64,000 nt of DNA from Acanthochlamys bracteata. Taxonomy: Eukaryota > Streptophyta > Magnoliopsida > Pandanales > Velloziaceae. The position numbers and the translations under genes are program-made. Below the pieces are notes generated by a model. That model was given only the letters and a program-made list of their open reading frames with translations. It was not told the DNA's origin and did no database searches. The stretch lies in NCBI GenBank assembly GCA_019914995.1, contig CM034130.1:10416001-10480000 (forward strand), read 5' to 3'. How positions within the stretch are numbered: position 1 is the stretch's first letter; each line of letters starts with the position of its first letter. Positions 1 through 11,042 of this stretch are shown here, piece after piece.

Positions 1-702
1 TCACACAGTAGATGTAGCACACTCATTAAACCATAATCCAGTAAACGATGAGTATGGAGTCAGAATATGGCTCTTCATCAACATACGGAAAAACAGTAAT
101 CTTGGAATTACATCCACAACAAGAATGGCGATACAACTTGGTAAACATTAAGTGGATGTTATCAAAAAATTGAAAACAAATGTAATGCACATTATACAAC
201 TTATAAAGCTTTACTTTCAACAATACATTTGAGTAAAAAAGAAGCTTCTATTTCACTAAAACTACAAGATAAACAATTTATCTAATAAACATTAAACTGC
301 CTACCTCATCCAGTTTTCCACCTAGTTGGGTGTCACTAAGCACCTTGAATGGGAACTACCAAGATTACAATTTGTACATATCTTCCGTCTCAAATTTCCG
401 TTCTTTCTGCAAAATTCTGTTATCCTTTCTAACCAAATTCACATCCGCAAATTGCACTTTTCTTCTTTTGAAAATATCTCCATGCAAATAGTGAGGTTCC
501 AAGCCTTGCACACAACGAGCAACTCCTTCAACATTTTCGTATCCAAGTTGCCCCTTGCTTAATGCTCCTTTTTGCCCAATAGCAAGTTTGAACCTTTCTA
601 CAATCTGTGTAAGTGATCCTTTTTCGCAGCCCAAACTGTTCTCTTATATGCCACAACAATCGAGTGTTTCTCCACGAGAACAGTCTCCATTGCAAAAAAG
701 AC
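1..702. other. Region downstream of the VQ gene, no certain gene
   Basis: This stretch lies 3' of the minus-strand VQ gene. The minus strand at 365-634 is open for 89 codons. It has a plausible splice acceptor near 600 (a CAG on the minus strand) and a stop at 365, and its composition looks protein-like, with many charged residues and a segment reading ADVNLVRKDNRILQKER. I do not recognise the family. It could be a terminal exon of an unknown minus-strand gene, a decayed gene fragment or part of the VQ 3' UTR. Nothing else is supported here. Confidence 0.25.
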
Positions 703-1602
703 CTACATTTCCCTCCACCTGGGGCTCAGTAAAAAGGCCGGAGGAGACTGTGGGAACATTAGTGTTGGTGAAAGAGGGGGCAGCCCTGGTGCAGGCCCCA
801 TTATTCCAGGAGAAAAAGCAAAGTTTGGAGTTAACGGCGACAATGGTGGTGGCGGCGGGTAGTTAAATCCTCTCGGCGAAAGCAGGGGCGGGTAAGGCGA
901 CCTCGGCGAAGCCAGGTTCAAGAATGCGCTCGGTGACATCACCATAGGTGAAGGAAGCAATCCCGCCGGAGTACGTGGACCAACACCAGCTCCTCCACCT
1001 CCTCCGGCCCCGCCACCATCAGAACTAATAAACGAACTCTCCAGATACCTCATGTAAGCCGAAACCGGTGACTCCGCCGGTGCCCTAGGATTCAAATGGG
1101 GACTGAAATTAAGGTTCGGATTAAAATCGGGTTTCAAATTGAGCTTAAAATTACTGGTAGGGATTGGATTGGGATTTGTTGGTGGTGGTGGAGCTCGAGG
1201 GATTGGAGCAAGCGGTGGTGGGCGAATCTTCTGCAACCGTTGGCTCGGTGGTTTCAGCTGCGGCGGCCTTGCCGGAGGAAAATTAGCGTAATTAGGGTTT
1301 GGTGGTGCAGGCGGTGGAGGGTGTGAATGGCGGTAGTTAGGTTTAGGGTTAGGGAAGTTAGAGGAGTTAGTAGTGATAGGAGGGTTATGAGAGGTTAACT
1401 GTTGAACAAGAGTTCTGAAATCGTTCTTGCTGATGTTGTAAACTTGTGGAGAAGCAGATGATGAAGAAGAAGATTGATGCTGCTGTGATTGAGAGAGAGA
1501 AGTAGTAGTTTGAGTTTGAGTTGGATTGAAGTTTGGTTGGTGAAGAGGGCTCTTTCTTATGTTCTTGCTTGTCTTGCTAACTCCAAGGTTGTTTCTTTCC
1601 AT
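703..1602 (-). CDS. VQ-motif protein, IKU1/VQ14-like
   Basis: This is an intronless gene for a 299-residue plant VQ-motif protein. VQ proteins are nuclear cofactors that bind WRKY transcription factors. The closest family I recognise is HAIKU1 (IKU1/VQ14), which acts with a WRKY factor in endosperm growth and seed size. The N-terminus carries a conserved basic stretch (KNIRKSPLHQP, residues 13-23). The VQ core FRTLVQQLTS lies at about residues 62-71. The rest is low-complexity and rich in Pro, Ser and Asn. It contains SPVSAYMRYLE (about residue 180), a glycine run, and a C-terminus with repeated SP motifs ending LLSPRWREM. The ending and N-terminus match IKU1-type proteins as I remember them, although the family is often longer. 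The start is the first in-frame ATG. Assignment to the VQ family is firm; the IKU1 subgroup is likely. Confidence 0.85.
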   Translation of the reverse strand: MERNNLGVSKTSKNIRKSPLHQPNFNPTQTQTTTSLSQSQQHQSSSSSSASPQVYNISKNDFRTLVQQLTSHNPPITTNSSNFPNPKPNYRHSHPPPPAPPNPNYANFPPARPPQLKPPSQRLQKIRPPPLAPIPRAPPPPTNPNPIPTSNFKLNLKPDFNPNLNFSPHLNPRAPAESPVSAYMRYLESSFISSDGGGAGGGGGAGVGPRTPAGLLPSPMVMSPSAFLNLASPRSPYPPLLSPRGFNYPPPPPLSPLTPNFAFSPGIMGPAPGLPPLSPTLMFPQSPPAFLLSPRWREM

Positions 1603-2594
1603 TTCTTTGGTCTTCTTCTTCTGTCAGAAATCAAGAAACACAGAAATAAATTCAATAATTCCGTTGCTTTGATAAACAAAGAAAAGATTGAATTGGGTGT
1701 TTTTGGAGTCGTCTTTGATTGATGAAGAGGAACACACAGAAAGAAGGAAAGAAAGATGAATTGGATCAAGTTTAGATTACTAGGGAGAAAAATTGAAGGG
1801 AGTCAAAGCAAAGCAAAATTGAGGAGGCTGCTTGGTTGCTTGTGGGTTCTTTCTTCTTCCTTGGCAACTTCACAGCTTCTCCAGAGAAGAAAGAACAAAA
1901 AAGAACTGACAGTTGTTTATTATTTTCCGTTTTAACAAGTTGGAAAGTGGCAGCGGTGTAAGTGACTTTTTAAAAAAAAAATTATTTTAAATTTTTAAAT
2001 GAATTTTATTTTTTATTAAAAATAATAATTAATATTATTAATATTATATATTTTTTAAAATTAAAAAATATTAAATATTTATAATATTTATTAAAATATA
2101 TAATTAATATCAAACGGTATCTAGATTTAAGCGCGAGACGTTTATCAGATGCTATCTTACAACTGCTCTCTTTTTATTTGTTTACCAAATGATAATATAC
2201 TAATAATCAAATAAGATGGAGATTTAAATCCAAAATTTGTGAGAGCAAGAAAGTCTCACCATCGCCGCTAGGCTATACCACTCTAGAATTTATTTTAATT
2301 CTAAATTAAAATGATTACTTTGTTTTTTGTTATTTTGTTGCGGGGAGAAGACTACGCATATAGGATTGAGATTCGGGCATTTGTCAACATCTTCAACACG
2401 TAATGCCTTGGAGTGTCGGATAAGTTCAATACAAATGGTCAAAGAGTTCTTCAAAAAACCCATAAATTGGACTTATGTCAAAGACAAATAAAATTGTTCC
2501 GTTCATATGATTATCTAGTTATGCCTATGATTAAATGTTACTATCACAGATTCAAAATGAAAAAAAGATTGAACACAAAAAATAGAAAAACGTA
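1603..2594. other. VQ gene upstream region with AT-rich element
   Basis: This is the 5' flank of the minus-strand VQ gene. It includes a CT/GA-rich leader (about 1603-1900). At about 1964-2120 there is a very AT-rich block ending in a CAAACGGT-like edge, which resembles the recurrent AT-rich MITE-like family seen elsewhere in the window. No coding sequence is supported. The downstream part runs into the tRNA gene on the minus strand. Confidence 0.4.
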
Positions 2595-2679
2595 TGGGGT
2601 GAGAGAGGCTCGAACTCTCGACCTCAGGATAACTCAACAGCTATGAGACCTACGCGCTAGCCAACTGCGCCACCACCCC
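2595..2679 (-). tRNA. tRNA-Met (CAT), elongator, with an 11-nt intron
   Basis: On the minus strand the sequence folds as a full tRNA. It has an acceptor stem GGGGTGG paired with TCACCCC plus discriminator A, a D-arm with AGTTGGCTA, anticodon CAT, and a T-arm with GAGAG-TTCGAGC-CTCTC. An 11-nt insertion (2631-2641, plus strand) sits one base 3' of the anticodon, the canonical place for a nuclear tRNA intron. Without it the tRNA is 74 nt. In plants, introns are typical of elongator tRNA-Met and tRNA-Tyr genes, so this is the elongator form rather than the initiator. The internal A box (GGCGCAGTTGGCTAGC) and B box (GAGTTCGAGCC) are intact, so the gene looks functional. Confidence 0.97.
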
Positions 2680-2754
2680 TGGTGTTAACGTCTAAGCAAT
2701 TATCAATAACCACTTTTAATAACAGTGATCAAACACCATAACTGACAACAACAA

Positions 2755-3007
2755 CGATCTCATTACGTATGCAATAAAAATCGAAGGTATTTAGAATAAC
2801 AGCTATTTAAAAGTTTTTTTAAAATAAAAAATATATATATTTTTTAAAAATAAAATTATTTTTGTTATTTTTAAAAAATAAAAATATTTTATTACGTAAA
2901 ATTTTTTTATATTTTTTAAATTTAAAAAAATATTTATAAAATATATACTAAAAAATATATAATTAAAAATTAAAAAAAAATGTCGGTAAAAAGCTGAACC
3001 AAATACC
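2755..3007. repeat. AT-rich MITE-like element
   Basis: A block of almost pure A/T with inverted-repeat character, flanked by less extreme sequence. Its edges read GGTATTTAGAATAACAGC on the left and AAGCTGAACCAAATACCCC on the right, which are roughly complementary (GGTATTT versus AAATACC). Its core of alternating T-runs and A-runs resembles the other AT-rich elements in the window. No target-site duplication was established. Confidence 0.45.
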
Positions 3008-3173
3008 CCTTTATCAAAGCGTGCTCGGTGCAATAGCTATGGCATGTACATTTGAACACCAAATAATCTATATACCTCTTGTCTCTTCGAATGAAATTTA
3101 CAGCACGAGTAATATATAATATATGCTGTAAAGCAGCTTCAAAAACATTAATCATACGCCCTGCTTTTATCCC

Positions 3174-3551
3174 TCAACACTCTGCTGCTTTAAAGTCTTC
3201 GAAGCTCCAATCCCTTCTCATTCCTCCGCTCCGCATCAGCCTCGGCTCGCCATCACGCTCCAGCTTCGCTATTGCTTTCATTGTCCCTGCAGCCGCAGCC
3301 TTCCTCTTCATTTTCGGGATACTTAAAACTTCAACAGTCGTCCTACGGTTGGTTTTTCGGTGAGCATTGCGCCGTTCATTCCTTGTTAAAGTCCCACTAC
3401 GCTGTAGCTGAGTGTAGTATGGTGGCGGAGTGAGTCCGCCTGACAAGCTCCGGCAAAGGCCTACGCAGCACCTGCAATTAGCCGATGGGCTGTGCTCGAA
3501 GTCGGAGTCGCTACGTCCGGTTGGCTGGCACATAAGGCATGAGAGACTCAT
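3174..3551 (-). CDS. Conserved plant protein with a MSLxCLxCQ start and WSFED motif
   Basis: This is an intronless gene for 125 residues. The N-terminus MSLSCLMCQ is followed by a Ser/Asp-rich segment, a cysteine-rich stretch (NCRCCVGLCRSLSGG), a conserved TPPPYYTQ, a basic middle and a C-terminus reading EPRLMRSGGMRRDWSFEDF. Proteins with this MSLNCLxCQ start and GMRRDWSFED end occur across flowering plants and are annotated as uncharacterised. I know no experimentally defined function. No membrane segment or signal peptide is evident. The N-terminal cysteines could be metal-binding or lipidated, but that is a guess. The ATG chosen begins the conserved N-terminal motif, and the stop follows the conserved tail. 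The gene sits between tRNA-Met and the SCAI gene on the same strand. Confidence 0.75.
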   Translation of the reverse strand: MSLSCLMCQPTGRSDSDFEHSPSANCRCCVGLCRSLSGGLTPPPYYTQLQRSGTLTRNERRNAHRKTNRRTTVEVLSIPKMKRKAAAAGTMKAIAKLERDGEPRLMRSGGMRRDWSFEDFKAAEC

Positions 3552-4372
3552 CCTAGCTTGTCCGAAGCGTTTGGGGTTTTAGTCCTGTTTTCTACTCAAA
3601 AGAAAGAAACAGAGAAATTTGAAGAGGATGGTTTGAAAATTTTAGAATGGAAAGGAAGAAACGGTTGTTTCGAGAGTTTTATACAGGTTGTTGGACAAAT
3701 TAGTGATTGGAAAGATTTGTAGGAGATTGCAGGAGCAATCCTGGTTGGCAACGTAACATTTATAGACTTGCTTTCTAATATTGGGTTTTCTACTTCTTCC
3801 AACCAACTAGATTAAATTCATCCAGTTTACTCTCCAACCGTTATAGATCTTGCTGGCATTCAAGACCTCTTATAGAAAGAACAATTTCTTTCAGAATAAA
3901 AACATTGTCGAGTAATACATACTGCAGACAGTTTTTTACAGAGCTACCAATATCCAGCCATTATTTTCAGACTCTTACCACAATTAAACTACAATAGTTG
4001 ACTCAATTTAAGGCTAACATTAGTATGGGCAAAAAAGGTATCAGGTCAGAGAAAGCTATTTAACATTTGTCATTGCCAGTTTCAAAACAAGATTCTGAAT
4101 CTTATCCATCTCCATAAAGCTGTGGCGCAGGAACAACACATCTTCGCATGATATGTAGACAGGTCTATCTATTTACTTCTTAACTGATGCACACATCATT
4201 TTGCTGCCTTGACTCAGTTTCAGTAGGACTTACTATTGAAGATATGGAGAATTGCCACAGGCAGAGTTCAGACTCGAGTGAATTGCATAACATACTAACT
4301 CAAATCTGCAAGACGTTTTTCTGATAATTGTTCGACAGCCATCAACCACATATACTTTGGCTAGCTGAAATG
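3552..4372. other. Intergenic, between the small conserved gene and SCAI 3' end
   Basis: This interval includes the presumed 5' leader of the minus-strand gene ending at 3551 and the presumed 3' UTR of the SCAI gene (below 4373). An open stretch on the minus strand at 3596-3802 has no recognisable protein features. No other gene or repeat is evident. Confidence 0.4.
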
Positions 4373-7300
4373 TCAATCCTTCAACTGAAGAGCAGCACTG
4401 TCAGTGATCAGAAACTGGTTAGGGACATTAAAGAAGCTTGCGAGTCTCATGACTGCAGTTTGACATGTAGGGCTATCTGGATCTACAGATCCAGGGAGGT
4501 AAGGCAAGCAGATTGGACGAAATTCTGCACAAATGGAAGTTGGGGCAAAGAGTCCAAGGATAGCACGACAGAATATAAATCTGCAGATTGCAAAATGTCA
4601 GTCCCAGTAGTTGAGTTATCCTATACAAAGTAAAAACTTTGATATTATGTGGTAAATTCATAGTTTCATCTCAACTAAATAATAACTGCAGAAAACATAT
4701 AAATAAGCCACTACTAAATACAAGATTACTAACATTGGAGTCCATGCTCGTAACAAATTTCTGATAGTTGTTCATTAAGCAGGTGGTGACAAAGGCAAGT
4801 ACATGACAGCATAAGTACAAGCACAAAAACCCTCTACTACCTCATATCCTAGGTTCGACAGAGGTCTATTTGTCTCATATTAAAGAAGAATTACAGTCAC
4901 AGTTAGGGTTATATCCTACAATACAACATCTGAAGAATATATATAAACAAAAAAGTTCATATTTATAGTTCAAGTAGCTTGTATTGTAAATCTGAGTCCA
5001 GTACTAGCAAGATCGAAAGATAAGGGATATTGAAAAAGGAGTGTTGGTTGGGGCAGAGGGGCTTGTTTTACTGGTAGTATAATCTCATTAGTATTAGAGC
5101 GATAAGTAATAAAGAAATGTATAAAAACTTAGCAAAATATACATAATTGCACGCAACAAGGGAACCTGAGAAGAAGCCGCCTCAAGAATGGGTCATCCAA
5201 GACCTCAAGCCAGACAGGCTGAAGTGAATCTGATGCCATCAAACATGCTGCCAACTCGTTCAATGACAATGAAAGTAATTCCTCTGATTTATCATATTTA
5301 TCCTAATTTAAACAGCACAAGTCAGCACCAAACAACAGAAGGTAGCAATAGAGAAGGGTATATCCAGCTGTGCAAGGAGGGTAAAACTATAAACCTTATC
5401 CATAGTATCAGAAGAAATTCTGAGCAAAAGGCAGAAAGCTTGGACTGGAGCAGTAAGAAATATAGTGAAATAACTTCCATTTTGGCTCCATGAAGGATCA
5501 GTAGCAGAATACAAACTCGGATGACCAAGAGCTGGTGAAAGAAGAATGGCTGCTGTCTCCCCTTTCTCTTCACCATGTATTGCCTGCAAAATAACATCCA
5601 TAATATACAACACTGAAAGAGAATAAGAAAAGATAAGCAAGAGCGCAACAACATGCATAGCTACTTACATGCAATAATGATGACGAGTTCATAAAAAGAA
5701 ATGACTAACAGCTAAATTTCAGAATTAGTTCAATGGAGAGTTCAGATATGGTGTCATTTTAGATTCATACATTTACATACTATACACAGACAAAGGTTGA
5801 AAACATAAATGAAGAGAATCTTTCAACTCTACTTAAGGATCAGTCCTTTGGCAGGATAAGTTAATATTGAATCAATATTACTTCAAAAGAGCAATCATCT
5901 GAATTTCATAAATGACAAGGTGAGAGGAGAAAACTAGCAGGAATAAGGAGAAACCAAACGACAAATCTATCTATAGACCTCATAGACACTCAATATGTGC
6001 GTAGACAAAATAAGGTCTTATGTTTATATAAACAAATAAAACATACCCAACATGTACACAGTTGCATAAGTTCGATTAAATTGTTATCATTCATTAATTA
6101 AGAAAGATAAAAACCATCCCGACCTACTGATCAAGGTCATGTTTGGGAGAACTTTTCTCCCCCAACTTTTCATTTCACGTTTTCCAATAAAGCTTCTAGA
6201 ATATTCTACAGAATTTTATAAAAAATTTTAAAAGTACAGAAAAATTCTACGTCGTGAAATCTTTTTATTAGTTAATTTTATTATTTTTTTAAGTAAAAAA
6301 AATAAAGTTCTTTTTTCAAAAATTCCCAAAATATCTCTCTTTTTAGAAAAGCACTTTTTCAATAAGCACTCCCAAACGTTCCCCAATTATATAAACAAAG
6401 ATCTAAGACAAGGTTTCTTAAAGGAAGAAGGTGAATTCTACTTCATTGTTGCCCTTTTGCACTTTTAGCTGGTCTGGAGAATGTGGAAACTAATGACATT
6501 GGCAGATCTTTCATATGGGTATTGATATATCAATATAACATGTTGCCAAAGGAATATAATCAAGTACCATACGACTTTCCTGTCTTGAATTATTGACAAT
6601 CAATTGGTGAGAGATGTGAGATATCCTTCCCGAAAGAAGTATTTGTAAGTCTGCTGTCCAACTTCAGTGATACTCATAATAAAGTAGTAAGACGCAAAAA
6701 AGATTTGCTGAGAAGGACTAGACTTGATATAAACCTGCCTTGAATGCATGACTATTGTTACTGTCAACAACCAGAAAAAGGGGCTTCCTTGTGAAGGGTA
6801 TCAAATCACAAGGATACAGACAGTTTGAATCTGCAAATGGAGAAAGACGACTTCTATAAATACAAGTTGAAGATGAAACTGCAAACTTTAACATGAAAAA
6901 GCATTAACAGAGTAAATCATCATGATTGTTCGTGACAATTGATAAATAGTAGCACATGAATATGAAAGCAAAGAGCTTTTAACAAGGAATCCAAGAGAAA
7001 CAATCCACATACCTCTGCTTCCGCGAGCACCCAGCCACAGGCAATCTCCACTGTTGTTTTTATGTGTATCCTGGAGGGAAGACTCATCTGGACAACCAGA
7101 AAAACTCCCTAGAGAGACTATCTCATCAGAGTTCCCAATATTGCTGTCACCGGTGTTCTGAGAAGCAGATTCTCCTATAAAAGTTTATTATAAAAAAAGT
7201 TAATGCGTACAATTGCCTTCATCATAAAAATGTGAAAGGAAGATTAATAAAAAGGTGAAATGTTTCCATACCTGAGGCTGAAAGGTAGATCAATAAGATG

Positions 7301-10116
7301 CCATCAGCAGGCAGCTCTTCACATATCGTGCCAAGAACCTAAAGAACCAATGGGAGACAAAGCATATATTAAGAAAATTATGGCAGGATCATATGACAAA
7401 TCCTTTTTTTTTTTACTTTGTACATTAGATAATCAGAGACATAAAACCAATTTTGATACCACAGACAAAAAAGGATCTTACCATAAGGAACTGAGTTATA
7501 GATGGTTTATATAAAGCGATCTTCCGGGGGTTAGGTGGCAGAGTCAGATCTCTAATGTCCTTCAGTGGGTTGACACGATTAGGACCAGTTGAACTGTTAC
7601 TTGTGTCAGCACCAACTTTCAAAGAGAACAAGCCCTGAGGTTCCCACTCCAAGGATTGAAGCATCCTGAATGTGTCTAAAGTGACCTCTGTAAGCTTGAC
7701 CTAGCCATATAAGGAGGCCCCTTTATAAGAGATTGCAAGATTTACAGCTTGCAAGAGATACACATAAACTAGCAAACATCTCATTTGACATTGAGTTAGA
7801 TGGCTCTTAGTGGTTTGAAATGTGCAAACACCAAGATTAAAGCCCAACAGATGTACGCACCCAAACATTCTCTTATCAAGGCTAGAGATGGCCTTGTTGA
7901 CTCAACTAACCTCATTTTGACGATAGCTGCTCAAAATGGAATCACGCAAAACCAGGTTACGCCTGCTAACAAAAGGAGCACCAGAAGAGAATGAGTCCGG
8001 GTGAGGGTCAAACACATAGCTATATCTCAAGGGCCTCATGTTCATAAATGGTGAATCAGCCTTTAGATATCTAGCTACCTCCTGAACCACATGCTTCCAC
8101 TCTTTAAATTCGCTTTCCTAGAAAATCAAACAACCATTAGTCCAGAATACTAAATACAGCCCAAGCAAATTGGAAGTTGGGCCATATACATTAACACAAG
8201 TTACTGTACAATGAGTAAACAATGTGCTGATACAGAAATAATGTACTATAAGAGGTAAAAAGGGCATCTTTAGTTAAAGTGAGCTTAGCCGAAAAAATGT
8301 TGAAAATTCAACCGCCTACAACTTGGGAAAAATGACTAGTCCTATCAAACTAAGCTCACATTGTAACTATGACATTTGATGACATAAGCTGCCATTTAAG
8401 TAAAACCCTCACTTCCTTTCATACTACATAAAATTCAGAAGAGCTTTGCAAAAGACATAAGTTCAAGTAAGAACACATGAGAATAGGAAAGCCATGCAAG
8501 ACCTGCCTAAAATACAATTTGACTTGGACAGGCTATAAATAGGAACAGCAATGAGGCATAGTGTGGTTGGGGAACCTCTCCCCAAGGCCATCATATTTTA
8601 CTCTCCCCATCCCCACTTGCTGGGTTTTAAACTTTCCTGTACCCATCCCCATGTTGATCCCACTATCCGCGAGATCCCCACACCCGTATATTCTGTAAAC
8701 TAAAAGTTACAATTTATGCATTCATAAATATTTTTTAAACACAAATAAGAAAATAATTCTTAAATTAAGTACTTCCCCTCCACGTGATTGCATAAGAGAA
8801 ATGTAATTGATGTTTCGCATATCCTTTGCAAATGCAGATATATACCGTAAATAGAACATGTTATTCTAATAGTAATATAAATAGCACTATATATAAAGAA
8901 GCCAGGAGCAAGGATCTCGTGGGATGGGGATACACAGTACACACCCCATCCCAATCGTATTAGGGGCTGCTCCAGTGGGTCTTGTGGGTATCGGCATAAA
9001 TGCCATCCCTAGCTATAAAAGCTAAAGCACCTTGCTGTTTTCTATTACAATTCATTTTCTTTTCCTTATTATAACTCAAATCCAAAGACTATGGAACTTG
9101 CACAGTAAATCATGGTTTTAATGCTACCTTTCTAATTACTAATCATGAAAAAATTCAAGTCAGCCTCTATGGTACGACCTTTCTACTAAGCCAGCATTTG
9201 ATCTAGTTCTTCATTATATAATAGACAATTTAATAAAACCATGCAACATTATGTAACACTACGCATATAAAAAAGCATTTTTTCAAATTCAGATTGTTAC
9301 TTTAGAAGTGACCAAAAGAAACACAAAGTATGTTCTGAAGCAAATTGTATCTATTAGATATAAGAAATACTATTGGAAGGCAGGATTAATACATGGAAGT
9401 TCCTCCTGAACTCATCAACCAACGCACGAAGCTGCCCCGCAAGACGTATGACCATCTCCCTGCGGTTGAGGAGAAGGCAGACAATGAGGAACCGGGCCAG
9501 GAACCGAAGCTGCTTGGTTGCAAGAGCTGCTGGGGTGCTGCCGGAGTCCTTGAAGTACTCACGGGTGAGGACAGCCTCATAGAAGATGTAGGCCTCACTA
9601 AGGCAGGTAGCATCACTTGTGCGTAGGTATTGACCATGGTAAAGCTGGGCAATGCGAGAGGCGATCTCACCAACCTCCCACCGCTTAAGACCCGCTTCCA
9701 TAAGCCGTTCTCGCAACTCCTGTTGCAGCTTCCATAGGCGGGTGTAGAGCTTAAAAGCCTTCTGGAACTCCCTCTCCCCTCTACAGCAATAATAGTCAAT
9801 AAAAAATTGCTATAGAAACAAACAAATCTTAAACACAATTAGTCAATTAGTTTTAACCCGAAGTGAGTTTTAAGAGGCTCAGATCAGTAGCTCATAGCTC
9901 GTCAATTATACGTATTAGAAAAGTTAAACCAGATAGTCAGAGAGAGATTGAGATTGAGCTTTAGTTAAACCTGGATCGTGGAATGGGAGGGAGTTCGCGA
10001 AGGCGAGAAAACTTGCGATCGGCCTTATCAAGGAGAGACCAAAACAGCTCCGTCGACGCCGTCGAGCTACTGTTCAAATTACTTCCTCCGCCTCCGCTAG
10101 CGGCAGCGGAAGCCAT
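4373..10116 (-). CDS. SCAI homologue (DUF3550/UPF0682), 10 exons
   Basis: This gene encodes the plant homologue of SCAI. In animals SCAI is a nuclear cofactor that represses MRTF/SRF transcription and also acts in DNA repair; its plant role is not established. Ten exons on the minus strand join in frame: 10116-9971, 9780-9393, 8117-7911, 7700-7482, 7338-7272, 7174-7013, 6830-6739, 5583-5395, 5281-5166 and 4580-4373, giving 1794 nt or 597 residues. Recognisable blocks are ELFWSLLDKADRKFSRLREL in exon 1, EAVLTREYFKD and LARFLIVCLLLNRRE in exon 2, YSYVFDPHPDS in exon 3, NPRKIALYKPSITQFL in exon 4, PFTRKPLFLVVDSNNSHAFK in exon 7, AAILLSPALGHP in exon 8, DDPFLRRLLLRFIFCRA across exons 9-10, and a C-terminus with CLPYLPGSVDP. 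Nine introns fit with one GC-AG intron (5584-6738). The frame is intact throughout. Intron 2 hosts a hAT-type MITE. Confidence 0.93.
6136..6385. repeat. AT-rich MITE-like element in SCAI intron 7
   Basis: Edges reading GTTTGGGAGAACTTTT on the left and AAGCACTCCCAAACGTTCC on the right form an approximate inverted repeat (GTTTGGGAG versus CTCCCAAAC). They flank an AT-rich core with T-runs opposite A-runs. The element lies inside the large GC-AG intron of the SCAI gene. The terminal inverted repeat is visible by eye; the target-site duplication is not certain. Confidence 0.5.
8540..9011. mobile_element. Nonautonomous hAT-type MITE (472 bp) in SCAI intron 2
   Basis: The element begins TAGGAACAGCAATGAGGC and ends GCATAAATGCCATCCCTA, which gives short imperfect terminal inverted repeats of the TAGGG-TGGCA type. 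It is bounded on both sides by the same 8-bp sequence GCTATAAA (8532-8539 and 9012-9019), a perfect 8-bp target-site duplication, the hallmark of hAT elements. Subterminal regions are rich in CCCCATCCCC/GGGATGGGG, as in related plant hAT MITEs, and the middle is AT-rich. It has no coding capacity. The perfect duplication points to a fairly recent insertion. Confidence 0.85.
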
Positions 10117-11042
10117 GCTAGTCCAGTTGAGATTTTTCTTCAGATCAGCTCCAGCGGTCCGGCGAGAGAACTAGTGAGCGAGTGGCGAGAGACAGAAAGG
10201 AGAGTTTAAATAGCCCCCTCAGGTTTTTTCCTATAATTGCAAACGAATCCCAACTATTTTACGACATAAAGCCAATAGCCGAAATAATTGTCAAACACGA
10301 ACAGCCACTACTGGCGATAATTTGCATAACTATCACTCGAAGCTTTTGTATGGGTAATAAATTAAGAATCGTAAGATATTGGGCCTTAAGGGCCCGTATG
10401 GGCTGATAAACATTAATGGGCTCTGAATTGTGCTGAAACACATTCCAAGTCAAATATAAATGGAATCTTTCTCCGGAGTCGCTCCGGCATTGTCGCTGCT
10501 GCTTCCCGTTCTCCAGAGCTTCACTCGTTCACAAAAAAATGTTATACAGAAATTCAAGCCTTATTCTCTTCAATCAACTGCTTGTTATTGAATCACCAGA
10601 AACAAACTCGTTAGAGTTCTTTCACTGTTCGTTGAAAATTCTTCAAAATTTCTGTTTTAACGTTGTATTCACTTCGATCAACAGTTTTTTCACAGAAATC
10701 AGTAGGGAGTTCGTTCGATTTTTATCCTGATTATCCTTTGATTGAAATTGATCGAGATATTTCCCAGCAAATCCATCAATCATCGATTAGTTATTCTTCA
10801 ATCTCTGAAATTTCTTTTCTTCTCTCACTTTTGCCACTGCTCCTGCTTCAAGTTTCCAACCATCACCAACATTCCGCAATTCTTCTTCAATCACAACTTG
10901 TTTAACAGATTTCTTCAACAGGTTTTTTTCTTAATCAACATATTCTTTTTCACAAAGAAATTCGTTTGCTTTCTGCTTCTATCACTCTCTCCAGTTGAAT
11001 ATCATTCAACATTTCGGTTATTCTTCTTCACGTTTTCTGGCG
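10117..11042. promoter_or_regulatory. Divergent intergenic region, SCAI and F-box genes
   Basis: The minus-strand SCAI start (10116) and the plus-strand F-box start (11043) face away from each other across about 0.93 kb. A cluster of site-II-like motifs lies at about 10380-10423: TGGGCC, then GGGCCC, then two ATGGGCT copies. Such motifs are common in promoters of housekeeping plant genes and often serve divergent pairs. The segment from about 10500 to 11040 is CT-rich, with TTC and TCTTC runs, and is most likely the F-box 5' leader. That both genes share the motifs is inference. Confidence 0.5.

Noticed and set aside
1096..1722. Open plus-strand stretches opposite the VQ gene
   Set aside because: They are reflections of the low-complexity Pro/Ser/Asn codons of the minus-strand gene and have no family features.
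2230..2300. tRNA-like phrase (CATCGCCGCTAGGCTATACC) upstream of tRNA-Met
   Set aside because: It cannot be folded into a complete cloverleaf; it may be a repeat-derived fragment but cannot be assigned.
5308..5658. Longer hydrophobic open frames on the minus strand across SCAI exon 8
   Set aside because: They run through the intron-exon border; the SCAI family frame (AILLSPALGHP) and splice sites explain the exon better.
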